A DNA stretch of 64,000 bases. It comes from Hongsoonwoonella zoysiae. GTDB taxonomy: Bacteria; Pseudomonadota; Alphaproteobacteria; Rhizobiales; Stappiaceae. Position 1 is the first letter of the stretch, and every line of letters starts with the position of its first letter. The position numbers and the translations under genes were made by a program. The notes below the pieces were generated by a model. That model ran no database searches. It was not told the origin of the DNA and worked only from the letters and a program-made list of their open reading frames with translations. The stretch is from positions 995,236 to 1,059,235 of the forward strand of contig NZ_JABRXF010000001.1 of assembly GCF_013266695.1 (NCBI RefSeq). Reading direction: 5' to 3'. Shown here in pieces: positions 42,107 to 50,339 of this stretch.

Positions 42107-42742
42107 ATGATCGAACTTTACACCTGGACCACCGGAAATGGGCGCAAGCCTTCCATCGCGCTTGAAGAGATGGGCCTTGCCTATGAGATTCAGGGCGTGG
42201 ACCTGGCGAAGAACGAGCAGTATTCGGCCGAATTCACGTTGCTTTCCCCGAATAACAAGATTCCCGCGATCCGCGATCGCGACACGGGGCAAACAATCTT
42301 CGAATCCGGCGCGATCCTGCTTTATCTCGCCGAAAAGAGCGGGAAGTTCCTGCCGAAAGATGAAGCGGGACGCTGGAGCGTCATCCAGTGGCTCATGTGG
42401 CAGATGGGCGGTGTCGGGCCGATGTTCGGCCAGGCCATGCATTTCATTCACTATAACCCCGGCGCATCCGACTATGCCGCCAATCGCTATTTGACCGAGG
42501 CAAAGCGGCTTTATTCCGTTCTCGATCGACGCCTGGGCGAAGCCGCCTATGCCGCGGGCGAGGACTATACGATCGCGGATATGGCGATTTGGCCCTGGGT
42601 TGCTCGCCATCCCATGCAGACGGTCGACCTGAACGAATATCCGAACGTTCGCCGGTGGTATGTCGAAATTGCGAATCGTCCCTCGGTCCAGCGCGGCTGG
42701 TCGATCCTTGGAGATACCTCGCCTATCCCGCTGCCAGGCTGA
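42107..42742 (+). CDS. Glutathione S-transferase, YfcG/YghU-like
   Basis: 211-aa nu-class-like GST, often a glutathione-dependent disulfide-bond oxidoreductase. MIELYTWTTGNGRKPSIALEEMGLAYEI is the signature N-terminus, with Asn and Arg in the glutathione-contacting loop. NNKIPAIRDRDTGQTIFESGAILLYLAEKSGKFLP and WQMGGVGPMFGQAMHFIHY follow, and PNVRRWYVEIANRPSVQRGW closes the C-domain. I start at 42107; the 14 codons before lie in the promoter. It is divergent from an HxlR regulator that probably controls it. Confidence 0.9.
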   Translation: MIELYTWTTGNGRKPSIALEEMGLAYEIQGVDLAKNEQYSAEFTLLSPNNKIPAIRDRDTGQTIFESGAILLYLAEKSGKFLPKDEAGRWSVIQWLMWQMGGVGPMFGQAMHFIHYNPGASDYAANRYLTEAKRLYSVLDRRLGEAAYAAGEDYTIADMAIWPWVARHPMQTVDLNEYPNVRRWYVEIANRPSVQRGWSILGDTSPIPLPG

Positions 42743-42813
42743 TGATCGCCTGATTGTGTTTCGCTTCCCGCTTTCGCCTGTCGCATTTTATGGCGGCGAC
42801 AGCGAGGGCTTAT

Positions 42814-43332
42814 ATGGACGGAATATCGATACGCCCGTTTCAGCGCCCGGATTCGGAAGATGTTCGGGCGCTTTTTATTCTCATCAACAGGGAGCTTGCC
42901 CCCTCGGACAGGCAGGACGCGTTCGAACGCTATATCGAACTGTCCCTGGCCGCGGAGGTCGACCGGATCGAAGACTATTATGGTGAGCGTCAGGGTAGCT
43001 TCTGGGTCGTGGAAAGTGGCGGTCAGCTTGCCGGCTTTTACGGGCTTGAGCCAGCCGGAAGCGGCGAGATGGAGCTTCGGCGAATGTATCTCGCGCCGAA
43101 ATTTAGAGGCAGCGGACTGGCAAGCCGCATGATCTCGCATGCCGAGGATGTGGTCCGGGACAAGGGGTTCGGCCGCCTGGTTCTAAGCACATCCGAATTG
43201 CAGCCAGCGGCGCTGAAATTCTATGAAAAAGCCGGATATACGCTTGCGAGGGAAGAAGTCGCCGATGCCGCGAACAACAAGACGGTCGGCGGTGGTATCA
43301 GGCGCTATCATTTCCTGAAGGATTTGCGTTGA
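42814..43332 (+). CDS. GNAT-family N-acetyltransferase
   Basis: Soluble acetyltransferase of 172 aa from ATG 42814 (GAGGG 6 bases upstream; the 20 codons before it lack an RBS). Motif A for acetyl-CoA is MELRRMYLAPKFRGSGLASRMISHAEDVVRDKG, followed by RLVLSTSELQPAALKFYEKAGY. It probably acetylates a small molecule or an amino terminus. It overlaps the 3' end of the convergent TetR gene by 35 bp. Confidence 0.88.
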   Translation: MDGISIRPFQRPDSEDVRALFILINRELAPSDRQDAFERYIELSLAAEVDRIEDYYGERQGSFWVVESGGQLAGFYGLEPAGSGEMELRRMYLAPKFRGSGLASRMISHAEDVVRDKGFGRLVLSTSELQPAALKFYEKAGYTLAREEVADAANNKTVGGGIRRYHFLKDLR

Positions 43333-43945
43333 CCGCAGTTGCTGCCGACCTCTGTGCGGTCTTGCCCTCTCCGACGGCCGCCTCCAGCATCCTCTTCACC
43401 TGCAAACGGCAGCTCTCCGCCATTTGTGCGTTCAGCCCGGCAGTATCGAGCACCTGCAGGCCAAGATAGCTCACGACAAGCGATTTCGCGGCCTCATCGA
43501 GTAAATAAGGTTCGATATCCGGTCTGTCCCCTTCGAGCGCACGGCGAAACCCCTGCTCCAGGCGTTGCACCATCGCGTTGACGCGTCCTTCGATTTCGGG
43601 GTCGTGCGGCGCTCGGTCCACGGCGGCGTTGCAAAGAAAGCAGCCGCTTCTGTCCGGACGTTCGGAAAGCGCCTTGAAAAGCGATTCGATGCGCTCCTTT
43701 CCGGTTCCCGTGCCCGGCGACTGCAACATGGTGACGGTCTCTTCGACCCTCGTTCGGTTATACCGCTCCAATGCCGCGAGATAGACCGCTCGCTTGTCAT
43801 GAAAAGCCTTGTAAAACGAACCGCGGGATATCCGCATGGCGCCGAGAAGGTCCGGAAGCGTCGTCGCTTCGTAACCTTTCGACCAGAACACCCGCATCGC
43901 CAGTTCAAGGGCGGCATCAGTCTCGAATTGGCGCGGTCGACCCAT
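43298..43945 (-). CDS. TetR/AcrR-family transcriptional regulator
   Basis: 215-aa regulator starting MGRPRQFETDAALELAMRVFWSKGYEATTLPDLLGAMRISRGSFYKAFHDKRAVYLAALERY, a typical AcrR-like helix-turn-helix. The C-domain includes RSGCFLCNAAVDRAPHDPEIEGRVNAMVQRLEQGFRRAL, a Cys-x2-Cys pattern common in this subgroup. It diverges from a YHS-domain gene across 309 bp containing two similar 19-bp half-palindromic sites. It probably represses itself and that gene. Confidence 0.9.
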   Translation of the reverse strand: MGRPRQFETDAALELAMRVFWSKGYEATTLPDLLGAMRISRGSFYKAFHDKRAVYLAALERYNRTRVEETVTMLQSPGTGTGKERIESLFKALSERPDRSGCFLCNAAVDRAPHDPEIEGRVNAMVQRLEQGFRRALEGDRPDIEPYLLDEAAKSLVVSYLGLQVLDTAGLNAQMAESCRLQVKRMLEAAVGEGKTAQRSAATAVNANPSGNDSA

Positions 43946-44114
43946 CTGAATTTCCAATATGAGCAGGCGGCTCCGGCGTGAGGGGTGAGGATCGCCCGTT
44001 TCGCCTTTCTTCCCACCATTTTGTGAAAATACGAGATTTCGGCAAGCGCGAGAGGCGGGCTGACGACAAGCCTGCATCGGATTGGGAGCTACAAATCGAA
44101 ATCACGCGCATGTG

Positions 44115-44199
44115 TTTTGTACCGAATGGTTCCTAAAGATAGTTTGTGCCACGAATTCGGTCGAATTGCACGACCAATTCGGAACCGTTTGGTACACAA
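44115..44199. promoter_or_regulatory. Two-site operator region, TetR/YHS divergent promoter
   Basis: TTTTGTACCGAATGGTTCC (44115-44133) and GGAACCGTTTGGTACACAA (44181-44199) are inverted copies agreeing at 16 of 19 positions. Each also has internal GTACC/GGTTCC-type symmetry. Between them lies another dyad, GAATTCGGTCG...CGACCAATTC (44153-44180). The arrangement fits a TetR repressor binding twice, perhaps with looping, to control both divergent genes. The remainder of 43946-44254 shows no gene. Confidence 0.68.
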
Positions 44200-44254
44200 T
44201 TGCGGCATCGCGTTCGCCCTTGGGCGGGTAGGTGCCGTCGGAAAGGAACTCCAG

Positions 44255-44734
44255 ATGAAGAACTTCATCCGCACCGGTCTGATCACGGCTGCCGCCGTCG
44301 CCGCTTTCACCGTCAACGCCTGGGCCGCAGGTTTCGACGTCAACGCCACCTCCACGGGCCTCGCCCTGCGCGGTGTCGATCCGGTTTCCTACTTCAAGGC
44401 CGGTGAGCCGCAGGACGGCCGCACCGACATCACCTCGGTCTACAACGGTGCCGTTTACCGCTTCACCAGCAAGGAAAACAAGGCGACCTTCGACGCCGAT
44501 CCGGCCAAGTACGCTCCGCAGTACGGCGGGTACTGCGCCTACGGCCTGTCCCTCGGCCTGAAGTTCGACGGTGACCCGCGCCTCTGGAAGATCGTCGACG
44601 GCAAGCTCTACCTGAACCTGAACGAGAAGGTCGTCGAGCTGTGGCACGAAGACATCCCGGGCAAGATCAAGGAAGCCAACAACCATTGGACCAACGTCGA
44701 AGACGCTGATCCGGTTGAGCTTCTGAAGAAGTAA
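44255..44734 (+). CDS. Exported YHS-domain protein
   Basis: Predicted periplasmic protein of 159 aa with a signal peptide (MKNFIRTGLITAAAVAAFTVNAWAAG) and a YHS domain: GVDPVSYFKAGEPQDGRTDITSVYNGAVYRFTSKENKATFDADPAKYAPQYGGYCAYGLSLG. YHS domains are thought to bind metals or serve as lids in metal transport, and the exported type occurs near copper, arsenic or mercury functions. The single Cys and several Asp/Tyr are visible; the metal is unknown. ATG 44255 is preceded by GGAAAGGAAC. It is probably controlled by the divergent TetR. Confidence 0.87.
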   Translation: MKNFIRTGLITAAAVAAFTVNAWAAGFDVNATSTGLALRGVDPVSYFKAGEPQDGRTDITSVYNGAVYRFTSKENKATFDADPAKYAPQYGGYCAYGLSLGLKFDGDPRLWKIVDGKLYLNLNEKVVELWHEDIPGKIKEANNHWTNVEDADPVELLKK

Positions 44735-44771
44735 TAATCGCCCGAAGGGTCTCAGATCCTGCGATTTTTCG

Positions 44772-44803
44772 ACCGCCCGTCGGGTAACCGGCGGGCGGTT
44801 TTC
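44772..44803 (+). terminator. Rho-independent terminator after YHS gene
   Basis: ACCGCCCG (44772-44779) pairs with CGGGCGGT (44792-44799), followed by TTTTC, 38 bp downstream of the YHS stop codon. The loop carries a nested CGGG/CCG pairing. Confidence 0.85.
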
Positions 44804-45108
44804 ATTTGGATGCGGCGTCAGGTACTCGCCTGGCCGCGCGGTCGGAGTGTGCGCTGTACTCTGCCGGGCTTCTCGCTGCCTCGGTCCTCGTTTTAGGGGA
44901 ACCTCGAGTCGCGACGACGAAGGCTGGGAACTGAAATTTGGCACTGCCTGCCTGAAGCGTGGGACTGGATAATGGAGGCTCGTGCGCTGGATGTGCAGGC
45001 TTCTTTTTGTGTCGACGAAATCCGGCTGCAATCCATCGGAGACAATACAAAAACGACCCGCAAATGTATTGCGAGTCTGTAAATATACCGAATTCTGGGA
45101 AAGGAATT
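44804..45108. other. Non-coding gap before tRNA-Gly
   Basis: About 305 bp between the YHS terminator and the 3' end of the minus-strand tRNA-Gly. A long minus-strand open frame crosses it but includes the tRNA itself and lacks coding character. It probably only carries the tRNA 3' trailer. Confidence 0.5.
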
Positions 45109-45183
45109 TGGAGCGGGCGATGGGATTCGAACCCACGACCCCAACCTTGGCAAGGTTGTGCTCTACCCCTGAGCTACACCCGC
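45109..45183 (-). tRNA. tRNA-Gly (anticodon GCC)
   Basis: Read on the minus strand: acceptor GCGGGTG pairs with CGCCCGC (one wobble), D-arm GTAGCTCAGGGGTAGAGC, anticodon arm AACCTTGCCAAGGTT with anticodon GCC, T-arm GTGGGTTCGAATCCCAT (near-perfect), discriminator T and encoded CCA. It decodes GGC and GGU. Confidence 0.97.
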
Positions 45184-45444
45184 ACGCTCCGTCCGGCAAG
45201 GCGTCATGTCCGCGCCGAAGTGGGCTGTATATGAACCAAGCCGCGCGTGAATGCAACCACCATTTTTCACGAATAAGCAATCCGTTCTCGCTTGTGGATG
45301 AACGGTGGACATTTTCGGATTGCCCTATCTGGGCTCCTTCAGCCGGGGCTTGATGAGGGCAAGCCGCAACGGCTAAAACTCCACAGTTTGCAATGTCGGG
45401 CGGCTTTCGAAGACTGCTGCGCTGAAAAGAACAAGGTTTGCCAC

Positions 45445-45954
45445 ATGCCGTCCACCCGGGAATATCTTCTTGCGTTTCTGGCCGACTTGGGAATCGAAAC
45501 GAGTACCGTCGATCACGAACCGGTGTTTACCGTGGCGGAGTCTTCGGCCTTGCACGCGGAAATCCCGGGCGGACATACGAAAAACCTGTTCCTGAAGGAC
45601 AAGAAGGGGCGCCTTTTCCTCGTGGTTCTGCTGCACGACGCGGAAGTCGACCTGAAGACGATCCACCAGAAGATCGGTGCGCAGGGCCGGGTGTCATTCG
45701 GCAAGGCGGATTTGTTGATGGAAACGCTTGGTGTGGAGCCCGGGTCCGTAACGCCGTTCGCCCTGATCAACGATCGTGATGCGCGGCGCGTCACGCCTGT
45801 TCTGGATGAAGCGATGATGCGAGAGCCTCTGCTCAACTATCACCCGCTGCGAAACGATGCGACGACGGCCATATCGAATGAAGATCTCCTGAAATTCGTT
45901 CGTGCCTGCGGTCACGACCCGCTTGTCATCGCCGTTAGTCATTCGGCGTCGTGA
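45445..45954 (+). CDS. YbaK/ProX-type aminoacyl-tRNA deacylase domain protein
   Basis: 169-aa stand-alone editing-domain protein that would hydrolyse mischarged tRNA (YbaK/ProXp family). MPSTREYLLAFLADLGIETSTVDHEPVFTVAESSALHAEIPGGHTKNLFLKDKKGRLFLVVL, with the conserved Lys in HTKNLFLKDKK, then GRVSFGKADLLMETLGVEPGSVTPFALIND, covers the PrdX/'prolyl-tRNA synthetase associated' domain. The ATG at 45445 fits the family N-terminus; the frame upstream is non-conserved. The exact amino acid (Ala, Cys or other) cannot be told. Confidence 0.9.
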   Translation: MPSTREYLLAFLADLGIETSTVDHEPVFTVAESSALHAEIPGGHTKNLFLKDKKGRLFLVVLLHDAEVDLKTIHQKIGAQGRVSFGKADLLMETLGVEPGSVTPFALINDRDARRVTPVLDEAMMREPLLNYHPLRNDATTAISNEDLLKFVRACGHDPLVIAVSHSAS

Positions 45955-46053
45955 TCGAAAAGACGCCGGTTTGTATTTCAACGGCTCTCGCCCCATGTTA
46001 GGCCTTGAACAATTCGCCGCGTGAAGCGAGATGCGCGGTTCTTTTGAAGCTTG

Positions 46054-46084
46054 CTTGTCCAAATCGGTTTCCTGTTTGGGCAAG
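46054..46084 (+). other. Leader hairpin upstream of trx gene
   Basis: CTTGTCCAAA (46054-46063) pairs with TTTGGGCAAG (46075-46084), a 10-bp stem with one wobble and an 11-nt loop, 89 bp before the thioredoxin-like gene. There is no T-run. It may be an mRNA leader structure. Confidence 0.4.
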
Positions 46085-46173
46085 GTGTATGCGAAAAGTC
46101 AACGAGTGAGACGCGCGTCGTCCGTTGCCTCATGGTCGAGACGCGCTCCGGGATCCACAGGATAGTAAAGACG

Positions 46174-47142
46174 ATGAGCGGTCAGGGCTTTTCAGTGAGC
46201 GGCTCCCTTGGCGGGACCCTGGGTAACGGCGGTATGAACGGAGGCGGCTCCGGCTCGAACGGCGGAGGCGGTGGCGACCTGGTTCGCGATGTAACGACGC
46301 AGACGTTCATGCAGGACGTCATCGAAGCGTCGCACTCCCGCCCGGTCCTCGTCGATTTCTGGGCGCCGTGGTGCGGGCCGTGCCGGCAGTTGACGCCCAC
46401 GCTGGAAAAGGCCGTGAACGACGCCAGGGGCGCTGTCGTTCTTGCCAAGATGAACATCGACGAGCATCCCGAGGTCGCGGGCCAGATGGGCATCCAGTCG
46501 ATTCCCGCCGTCGTGGCATTCAAGGATGGTCGCCCGGTCGATGCTTTCATGGGCGCCCAGCCGGAAAGCCAGGTCAAGAGCTTTATCGAGAAACTGGCGG
46601 GGCCGGTCGGCCCTTCCGATGCCGAAAAGTTTCTGGAGGAAGCCGAGGCCGCCCGCGCGGCTCGGGACTGGAGCCAAGCCGCACAGCTTTATGGCGCTGT
46701 TTTGTCCATGGAAAATGAAAACCCGACGGCGCTTGCAGGGCTTGCCCAATGCTATCTTGGGCTTGGCGATTTCGCACGCGCCAAGCAAACCCTGGGGATG
46801 GTGCCGGAGGCGGCTGCGGACGACCCGAGCGTGGCTGCCGCCCGCGCGGCGATCCAACTGGCGGAACAGGCGGAGTCTCTGGGAGATCTTGCGGAATTGC
46901 AGGCGCGTGTCGAAGACGATCCGAGCGACCATCAGGCGCGATTCGACCTTGCCGTCGCCTTGAATGCACGCGGTGACAAGACCGGAGCGGTCGATCATCT
47001 TCTTGAAATCGTTCGCCGAGACCGGGAATGGAACGATGATGAGGCTCGCAAGCAGCTCGTTCAGTTCTTCGACGCCTGGGGCGCAAAGGATCCGGCGACG
47101 AACTATGGCCGGCGCAAATTGTCGTCCATTCTGTTTTCGTAA
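46174..47142 (+). CDS. Thioredoxin-TPR co-chaperone (CnoX/YbbN-like)
   Basis: 322-aa cytoplasmic protein: a glycine-rich N-terminal linker (residues ~10-35), a thioredoxin domain with WCGPC (Cys67 and Cys70) inside VLVDFWAPWCGPCRQLTP, then IDEHPEVAGQMGIQSIPAVVAFKDGRPVD, and a C-terminal TPR-like region (about 160-322). It matches CnoX/YbbN, which holds unfolding proteins and hands them to GroEL or DnaK; unlike E. coli YbbN it keeps both redox cysteines. Start at ATG 46174; the preceding frame is not conserved. It is followed by a lon-domain gene and trm112, a likely operon. Confidence 0.88.
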   Translation: MSGQGFSVSGSLGGTLGNGGMNGGGSGSNGGGGGDLVRDVTTQTFMQDVIEASHSRPVLVDFWAPWCGPCRQLTPTLEKAVNDARGAVVLAKMNIDEHPEVAGQMGIQSIPAVVAFKDGRPVDAFMGAQPESQVKSFIEKLAGPVGPSDAEKFLEEAEAARAARDWSQAAQLYGAVLSMENENPTALAGLAQCYLGLGDFARAKQTLGMVPEAAADDPSVAAARAAIQLAEQAESLGDLAELQARVEDDPSDHQARFDLAVALNARGDKTGAVDHLLEIVRRDREWNDDEARKQLVQFFDAWGAKDPATNYGRRKLSSILFS

Positions 47143-47222
47143 TCGTATCGGGTGCTGACGGCGCTGCATTTCGTCTTTAGCGTTTTTTGCTGTGCGCCTG
47201 GCTGTACCTTGAGGAGAATTCG

Positions 47223-47900
47223 ATGCTTGCGGGCAATGCCAGCTTTGACAAGCCGGCGGATCTACCGCAGACGATACCGCTGTTTCCGCTGATGGGGGCG
47301 TTGCTGCTTCCGCAGGGCCAGATGCCGCTCAATATCTTTGAGCCGCGCTACGTGGCGATGATCGATGCCGCACTGAAGGGGGATCGCATCATCGGCATGA
47401 TCCAGCCGGATTACGAAGTGCAGGGTGCCGTAAGCGCGGAGGTTCCGCCGCTGCGCAAGGTGGGCTGTGCGGGACGGATCGTCGCCTTTCAGGAAACGGG
47501 TGACGGGCGCTATCTTGTTACGCTCACGGGCATTGCCCGTTTCGATGTGGTGGAGGAACTGGAATCGGTAACTCCTTTTCGCATAGCGTCCATATCGGCT
47601 GAGCGTTTTGCCGACGATTTCCGCCCCGGCCATGGCGAAAATCAGGTGGATCGCGACGCGCTTATCAAGACGCTGGATGATTACCTAACCGCCAACGACC
47701 TGGAAGCGGATTGGGAAAGCATCCGTGGCGCGGGCACCGAAGTGCTCGTGAACGCCCTTTCGATGATGAGCCCTTACGGACCCGCGGAAAAGCAGATGCT
47801 TCTCGAAGCCGGGGATCTGAAGGCGCGGGCGGATGCTCTCGTTGCGTTGACGGAAGTGCATCTTGCGCGCGGTGGCGAGGATGGCGGCCGTCTGCAGTAG
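47223..47900 (+). CDS. Lon N-terminal (substrate-binding) domain protein
   Basis: 225-aa protein made only of the Lon LAN domain: [45 protein letters not shown], then [27 protein letters not shown] and a helical C-terminus with [22 protein letters not shown]. It lacks the AAA+ and protease domains, so it is not a protease; it may bind unfolded substrates. AGGAG 6 bases upstream supports ATG 47223. It lies between trx and trm112 in a likely operon. Confidence 0.9.
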   Translation: MLAGNASFDKPADLPQTIPLFPLMGALLLPQGQMPLNIFEPRYVAMIDAALKGDRIIGMIQPDYEVQGAVSAEVPPLRKVGCAGRIVAFQETGDGRYLVTLTGIARFDVVEELESVTPFRIASISAERFADDFRPGHGENQVDRDALIKTLDDYLTANDLEADWESIRGAGTEVLVNALSMMSPYGPAEKQMLLEAGDLKARADALVALTEVHLARGGEDGGRLQ

Positions 47901-47926
47901 AAAATATTATCGGGAGCGAGGTTCTT

Positions 47927-48142
47927 ATGCGTGATACCGATGCCACGCCGGAAGGCGCGGCCCCCAGGCCGATCGACAGGAAGCTTCTTGAGCTGCTTGT
48001 CTGCCCGCTCACCAAGACGACGCTTGAGTATGATGCCGAAAAGCAGGAGCTGATCTCGCGCGCGGCGAAGCTTGCCTATCCGGTGCGCGATGGCATTCCC
48101 ATTATGTTGCCGGACGAGGCCCGAAAGCTCGAGGACGAGTGA
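47927..48142 (+). CDS. Trm112-family small protein
   Basis: 71-aa protein, [53 protein letters not shown], matching the Trm112/UPF0434 (YcaR-like) family. Eukaryotic Trm112 activates several methyltransferases; the bacterial role is not settled. The usual zinc Cys set is reduced to one Cys here. GGGAGCGAGG lies 7-16 bases before ATG 47927. Third gene of the trx-lon-trm112 set; only 16 bp separate it from the convergent folD. Confidence 0.9.
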   Translation: MRDTDATPEGAAPRPIDRKLLELLVCPLTKTTLEYDAEKQELISRAAKLAYPVRDGIPIMLPDEARKLEDE

Positions 48143-48158
48143 GGCGCCGAGCATCGGG

Positions 48159-49055
48159 TCAAAGGGCTGGTTCCTCAATTCCCCGGATCCGGCATGCAGC
48201 CCGCACCGTGTTCGCCAGCAGGCAGGCGATCGTCATTGGGCCCACGCCGCCGGGCACGGGCGTGATGGCGCCTGCCACATCGGTTGCCTCCGCATAGGCA
48301 ACGTCGCCGACGAGCTTTGTCTTGCCTTCACCCTTTTCCGGTGCCGCGACGCGGTTGATGCCGACGTCGATCACCGTCGCTCCCGGTTTGATCCAGTCAC
48401 CCTTGACCATCGCGGGCCGCCCGACCGCGGCGACGAGGATATCCGCCTGCCGGCAAAGCGCCGGGATGTCCCTGGTGCGCGAATGCGCCATCGTTACGGT
48501 GCAATTTTCGTTCTGCAGGAGAAGTGCCACCGGCTTGCCGACCAGGATCGAGCGGCCGAGCACCACGGCGTTCATGCCGGATAAATCGTCTCCAAGCGCG
48601 TCTTTGGTCAGGATGATGCAGCCCTGCGGAGTGCAAGGCACGAGGCCGGATTTGCCAAGCACGATGCGTCCGGCATTTTCGGGATGCAAACCGTCGACAT
48701 CCTTGGCCGGGTCGATAGCGAGCACCACAGCATCGGAATCGATATGGGACGGAAGCGGCATCTGCACGAGAATGCCGTCCACGAAGGGGTCTTCGTTAAG
48801 CGAGCGAACGAGCGCAAGCAATTCGGCTTCGGGCGTATCCGCCGGGAGGCGATGCTCGATCGAGCGCATTCCGCACTCTTCTGTCTGGCGCACCTTGCTC
48901 GAGACATAGACCTGGCTCGCCGGATCTTCGCCGACCAGCACAACCGCAAGTCCGGGCTCGAACCCGTGGCCGGCCTTGATGGCTGCTACTGCCGCCTTGA
49001 CGGACTCGCGGATAGTTGCGGCACGGGCTTTTCCATCGATGACTTTGGCGGTCAT
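48159..49055 (-). CDS. folD: Methylenetetrahydrofolate dehydrogenase/cyclohydrolase FolD
   Basis: Bifunctional cytosolic enzyme interconverting 5,10-methylene-, 5,10-methenyl- and 10-formyl-tetrahydrofolate. It is 298 aa from ATG 49055 with AGGAGA upstream. Motifs: [14 protein letters not shown] with the catalytic Lys, [63 protein letters not shown] (NADP-binding) and [19 protein letters not shown]. It is the last gene of a yggT-DUF167-folD run on the minus strand. In this genome it may also process one-carbon units from methylamine or betaine breakdown. Confidence 0.96.
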   Translation of the reverse strand: MTAKVIDGKARAATIRESVKAAVAAIKAGHGFEPGLAVVLVGEDPASQVYVSSKVRQTEECGMRSIEHRLPADTPEAELLALVRSLNEDPFVDGILVQMPLPSHIDSDAVVLAIDPAKDVDGLHPENAGRIVLGKSGLVPCTPQGCIILTKDALGDDLSGMNAVVLGRSILVGKPVALLLQNENCTVTMAHSRTRDIPALCRQADILVAAVGRPAMVKGDWIKPGATVIDVGINRVAAPEKGEGKTKLVGDVAYAEATDVAGAITPVPGGVGPMTIACLLANTVRAACRIRGIEEPAL

Positions 49056-49131
49056 GCGTATCTCCTGAAACGGCATGGTGCTTGCGGCCTTGAGGCTTCG
49101 AAAGCTCGGGCCGAACGATGTGGCACCCTAC

Positions 49132-49461
49132 TCAGCCCGATCCCGTCAAGGCTGTCAGCGATGCGGCAATTCGTTGCGCATCTCCGTCAACGCGCAGTGT
49201 TTTGATCCGCGATGTGGATCCGCTTTCCAGCGTTACCGAGGACCTCGACAAACCAAGCACCTTGGCAACCACGGTCAGAACGGCCTTGTTGGCGGCGCCC
49301 TTGTCCGGAACTGCCCTTACGCGAACCTGAATGACGGCCCGCCCGTCGTCGAGCGTCCTTATCCCGTCGATCCCATCCTTCGCGGCTTTCGGCGTGACGC
49401 GCACGAAAAGGCGGACGCCGCGGTCCGTTTCCTGCCAGGGACGCCCGGACGTGATTGTCAC
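49132..49461 (-). CDS. DUF167 (YggU) family protein
   Basis: 109-aa small protein with the DUF167 core: GVRLFVRVTPKAAKDGIDGI, AVIQVRVRAVPDKGAANKAVLTVVAKVLGLSRSSVTLESGSTSRIKTLRVDGD. The start is GTG 49461, 6 bp after the yggT stop, so it is coupled to yggT. The biochemical role is unknown; the yggT-yggU pairing is widely conserved. Confidence 0.9.
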   Translation of the reverse strand: MTITSGRPWQETDRGVRLFVRVTPKAAKDGIDGIRTLDDGRAVIQVRVRAVPDKGAANKAVLTVVAKVLGLSRSSVTLESGSTSRIKTLRVDGDAQRIAASLTALTGSG

Positions 49462-49467
49462 GGCCAG

Positions 49468-49758
49468 CTAGAAAACATTCGGGTAGACGTAACGGATAAT
49501 GACGTTTTGCGCGAGAAAGACGCCGAGCAGCAAAACGATGGGGGAAAGGTCAAGCCCGCCGATTGAGGGAATGATATTGCGAATGGGCCGCAGCAGCGGC
49601 TCTGTCAGGGAATAGAGAGCCTGGCCGATCATCGAGACGACCTGATTTCGCGGGTTCACGACATTGAATGCGTAAAGCCAGGAGAAAATGGCGCTGGCGA
49701 TAATGACCCAGGTGTAAAGATCAAGCACCAGGAGAAGGACGTCGAGGATTGCACGCAT
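49468..49758 (-). CDS. YggT-family integral membrane protein
   Basis: 96-aa inner-membrane protein with two hydrophobic regions (AILDVLLLVLDLYTWVIIASAIFSWLYAF and LSPIVLLLGVFLAQNVIIRYVY) flanking the conserved NPRNQVVSMIGQALYSLTEPLLRPIRNIIPSIGGLD. I use ATG 49758, which gives the normal family length; 49785 is an alternative. YggT proteins are linked to osmotic shock and cell-division or photosystem assembly factors; the function here is not known. First gene of yggT-DUF167-folD. Confidence 0.9.
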   Translation of the reverse strand: MRAILDVLLLVLDLYTWVIIASAIFSWLYAFNVVNPRNQVVSMIGQALYSLTEPLLRPIRNIIPSIGGLDLSPIVLLLGVFLAQNVIIRYVYPNVF

Positions 49759-49936
49759 AGACCGGGGAACTCCCGCAGGAAACAAGGCGAATTGGATTGT
49801 TCATTCATGTAGCGGTCGTGGGCCGCGCCTGCAAGCAGCGAGGGAAAATTCATGCGCTCGCCGACGTCGCGCCGTGACGGAAATGTTCCCTTGACAGGTG
49901 TGGCGGCACTCCCCTAAATGCCGCCACATCCAAAGT

Positions 49937-50012
49937 GGGGCCGTAGCTCAGATGGGAGAGCGCTGCAATCGCACTGCAGAGGTCAGGGGTTCGATTCCCC
50001 TCGGCTCCACCA
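49937..50012 (+). tRNA. tRNA-Ala (anticodon CGC)
   Basis: 76 nt including encoded CCA. Acceptor GGGGCCG/CGGCTCC with one G-T pair, D-arm GTAGCTCAGATGGGAGAGC, anticodon arm CTGCA-ATCGCAC-TGCAG giving anticodon CGC, and T-arm AGGGG-TTCGATT-CCCCT. It decodes GCG, a heavily used codon in this high-GC DNA. Confidence 0.97.
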
Positions 50013-50339
50013 ATTTTCCCGGATATCGTTGAGCGAGCGGCACCGTAATTGTCGGTGCTTCCCGGGATTGCCGGAATATTCCGAACCGTTCACGATATTC
50101 TGGATGAACCGGACCGAGAGCCGGGCTTGCCGCGGCACCTTCGACGGCGGTTCGATCTGTTTTGCGGATATGGGGCGTGGATCGATCGCGCCTTGACGAA
50201 TCAGCTAAACGTGAACGTTGCCTGGCATTTGTGACTGTTAGCCGTCGACGGAAAATAGCATCCCTTGGGCGTTGTCAGTCGTCCTTGCAATTATGAAAAA
50301 GCGAATCCGCGGGCCGGAAGCTTATGAGAATACGTGCAT
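50013..50339. other. Gap after tRNA-Ala without a clear gene
   Basis: About 327 bp. A weak 61-codon frame (TTG start at 50049, ending 50234) reads MSVLPGIAGIFRTVHDILDE..., but has no RBS and I do not call it. No integrase or direct repeat of the tRNA 3' end was noticed, so nothing points to an attachment site. Confidence 0.45.

Noticed and set aside
44102-45280. 392-codon minus-strand open frame
   Set aside because: It runs through tRNA-Gly, and the piece CSSGVEHNLAKVGVVGSNPIARS is the usual mistranslation of a tRNA gene. The rest is antisense to the YHS gene.
49937-50012. tRNA-Ala as integration site of an island
   Set aside because: No integrase gene, no repeated 3' tRNA end and no change in codon use follow it.
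49918-50196. 92-codon plus-strand open frame
   Set aside because: It translates the tRNA-Ala (SSDGRALQSHCRGQGFDSPRLHQ) and is not a protein gene.
50049-50234. 61-codon frame after tRNA-Ala
   Set aside because: It has a TTG start without RBS and no recognisable motif; coding character is only moderate. Left as a gap.
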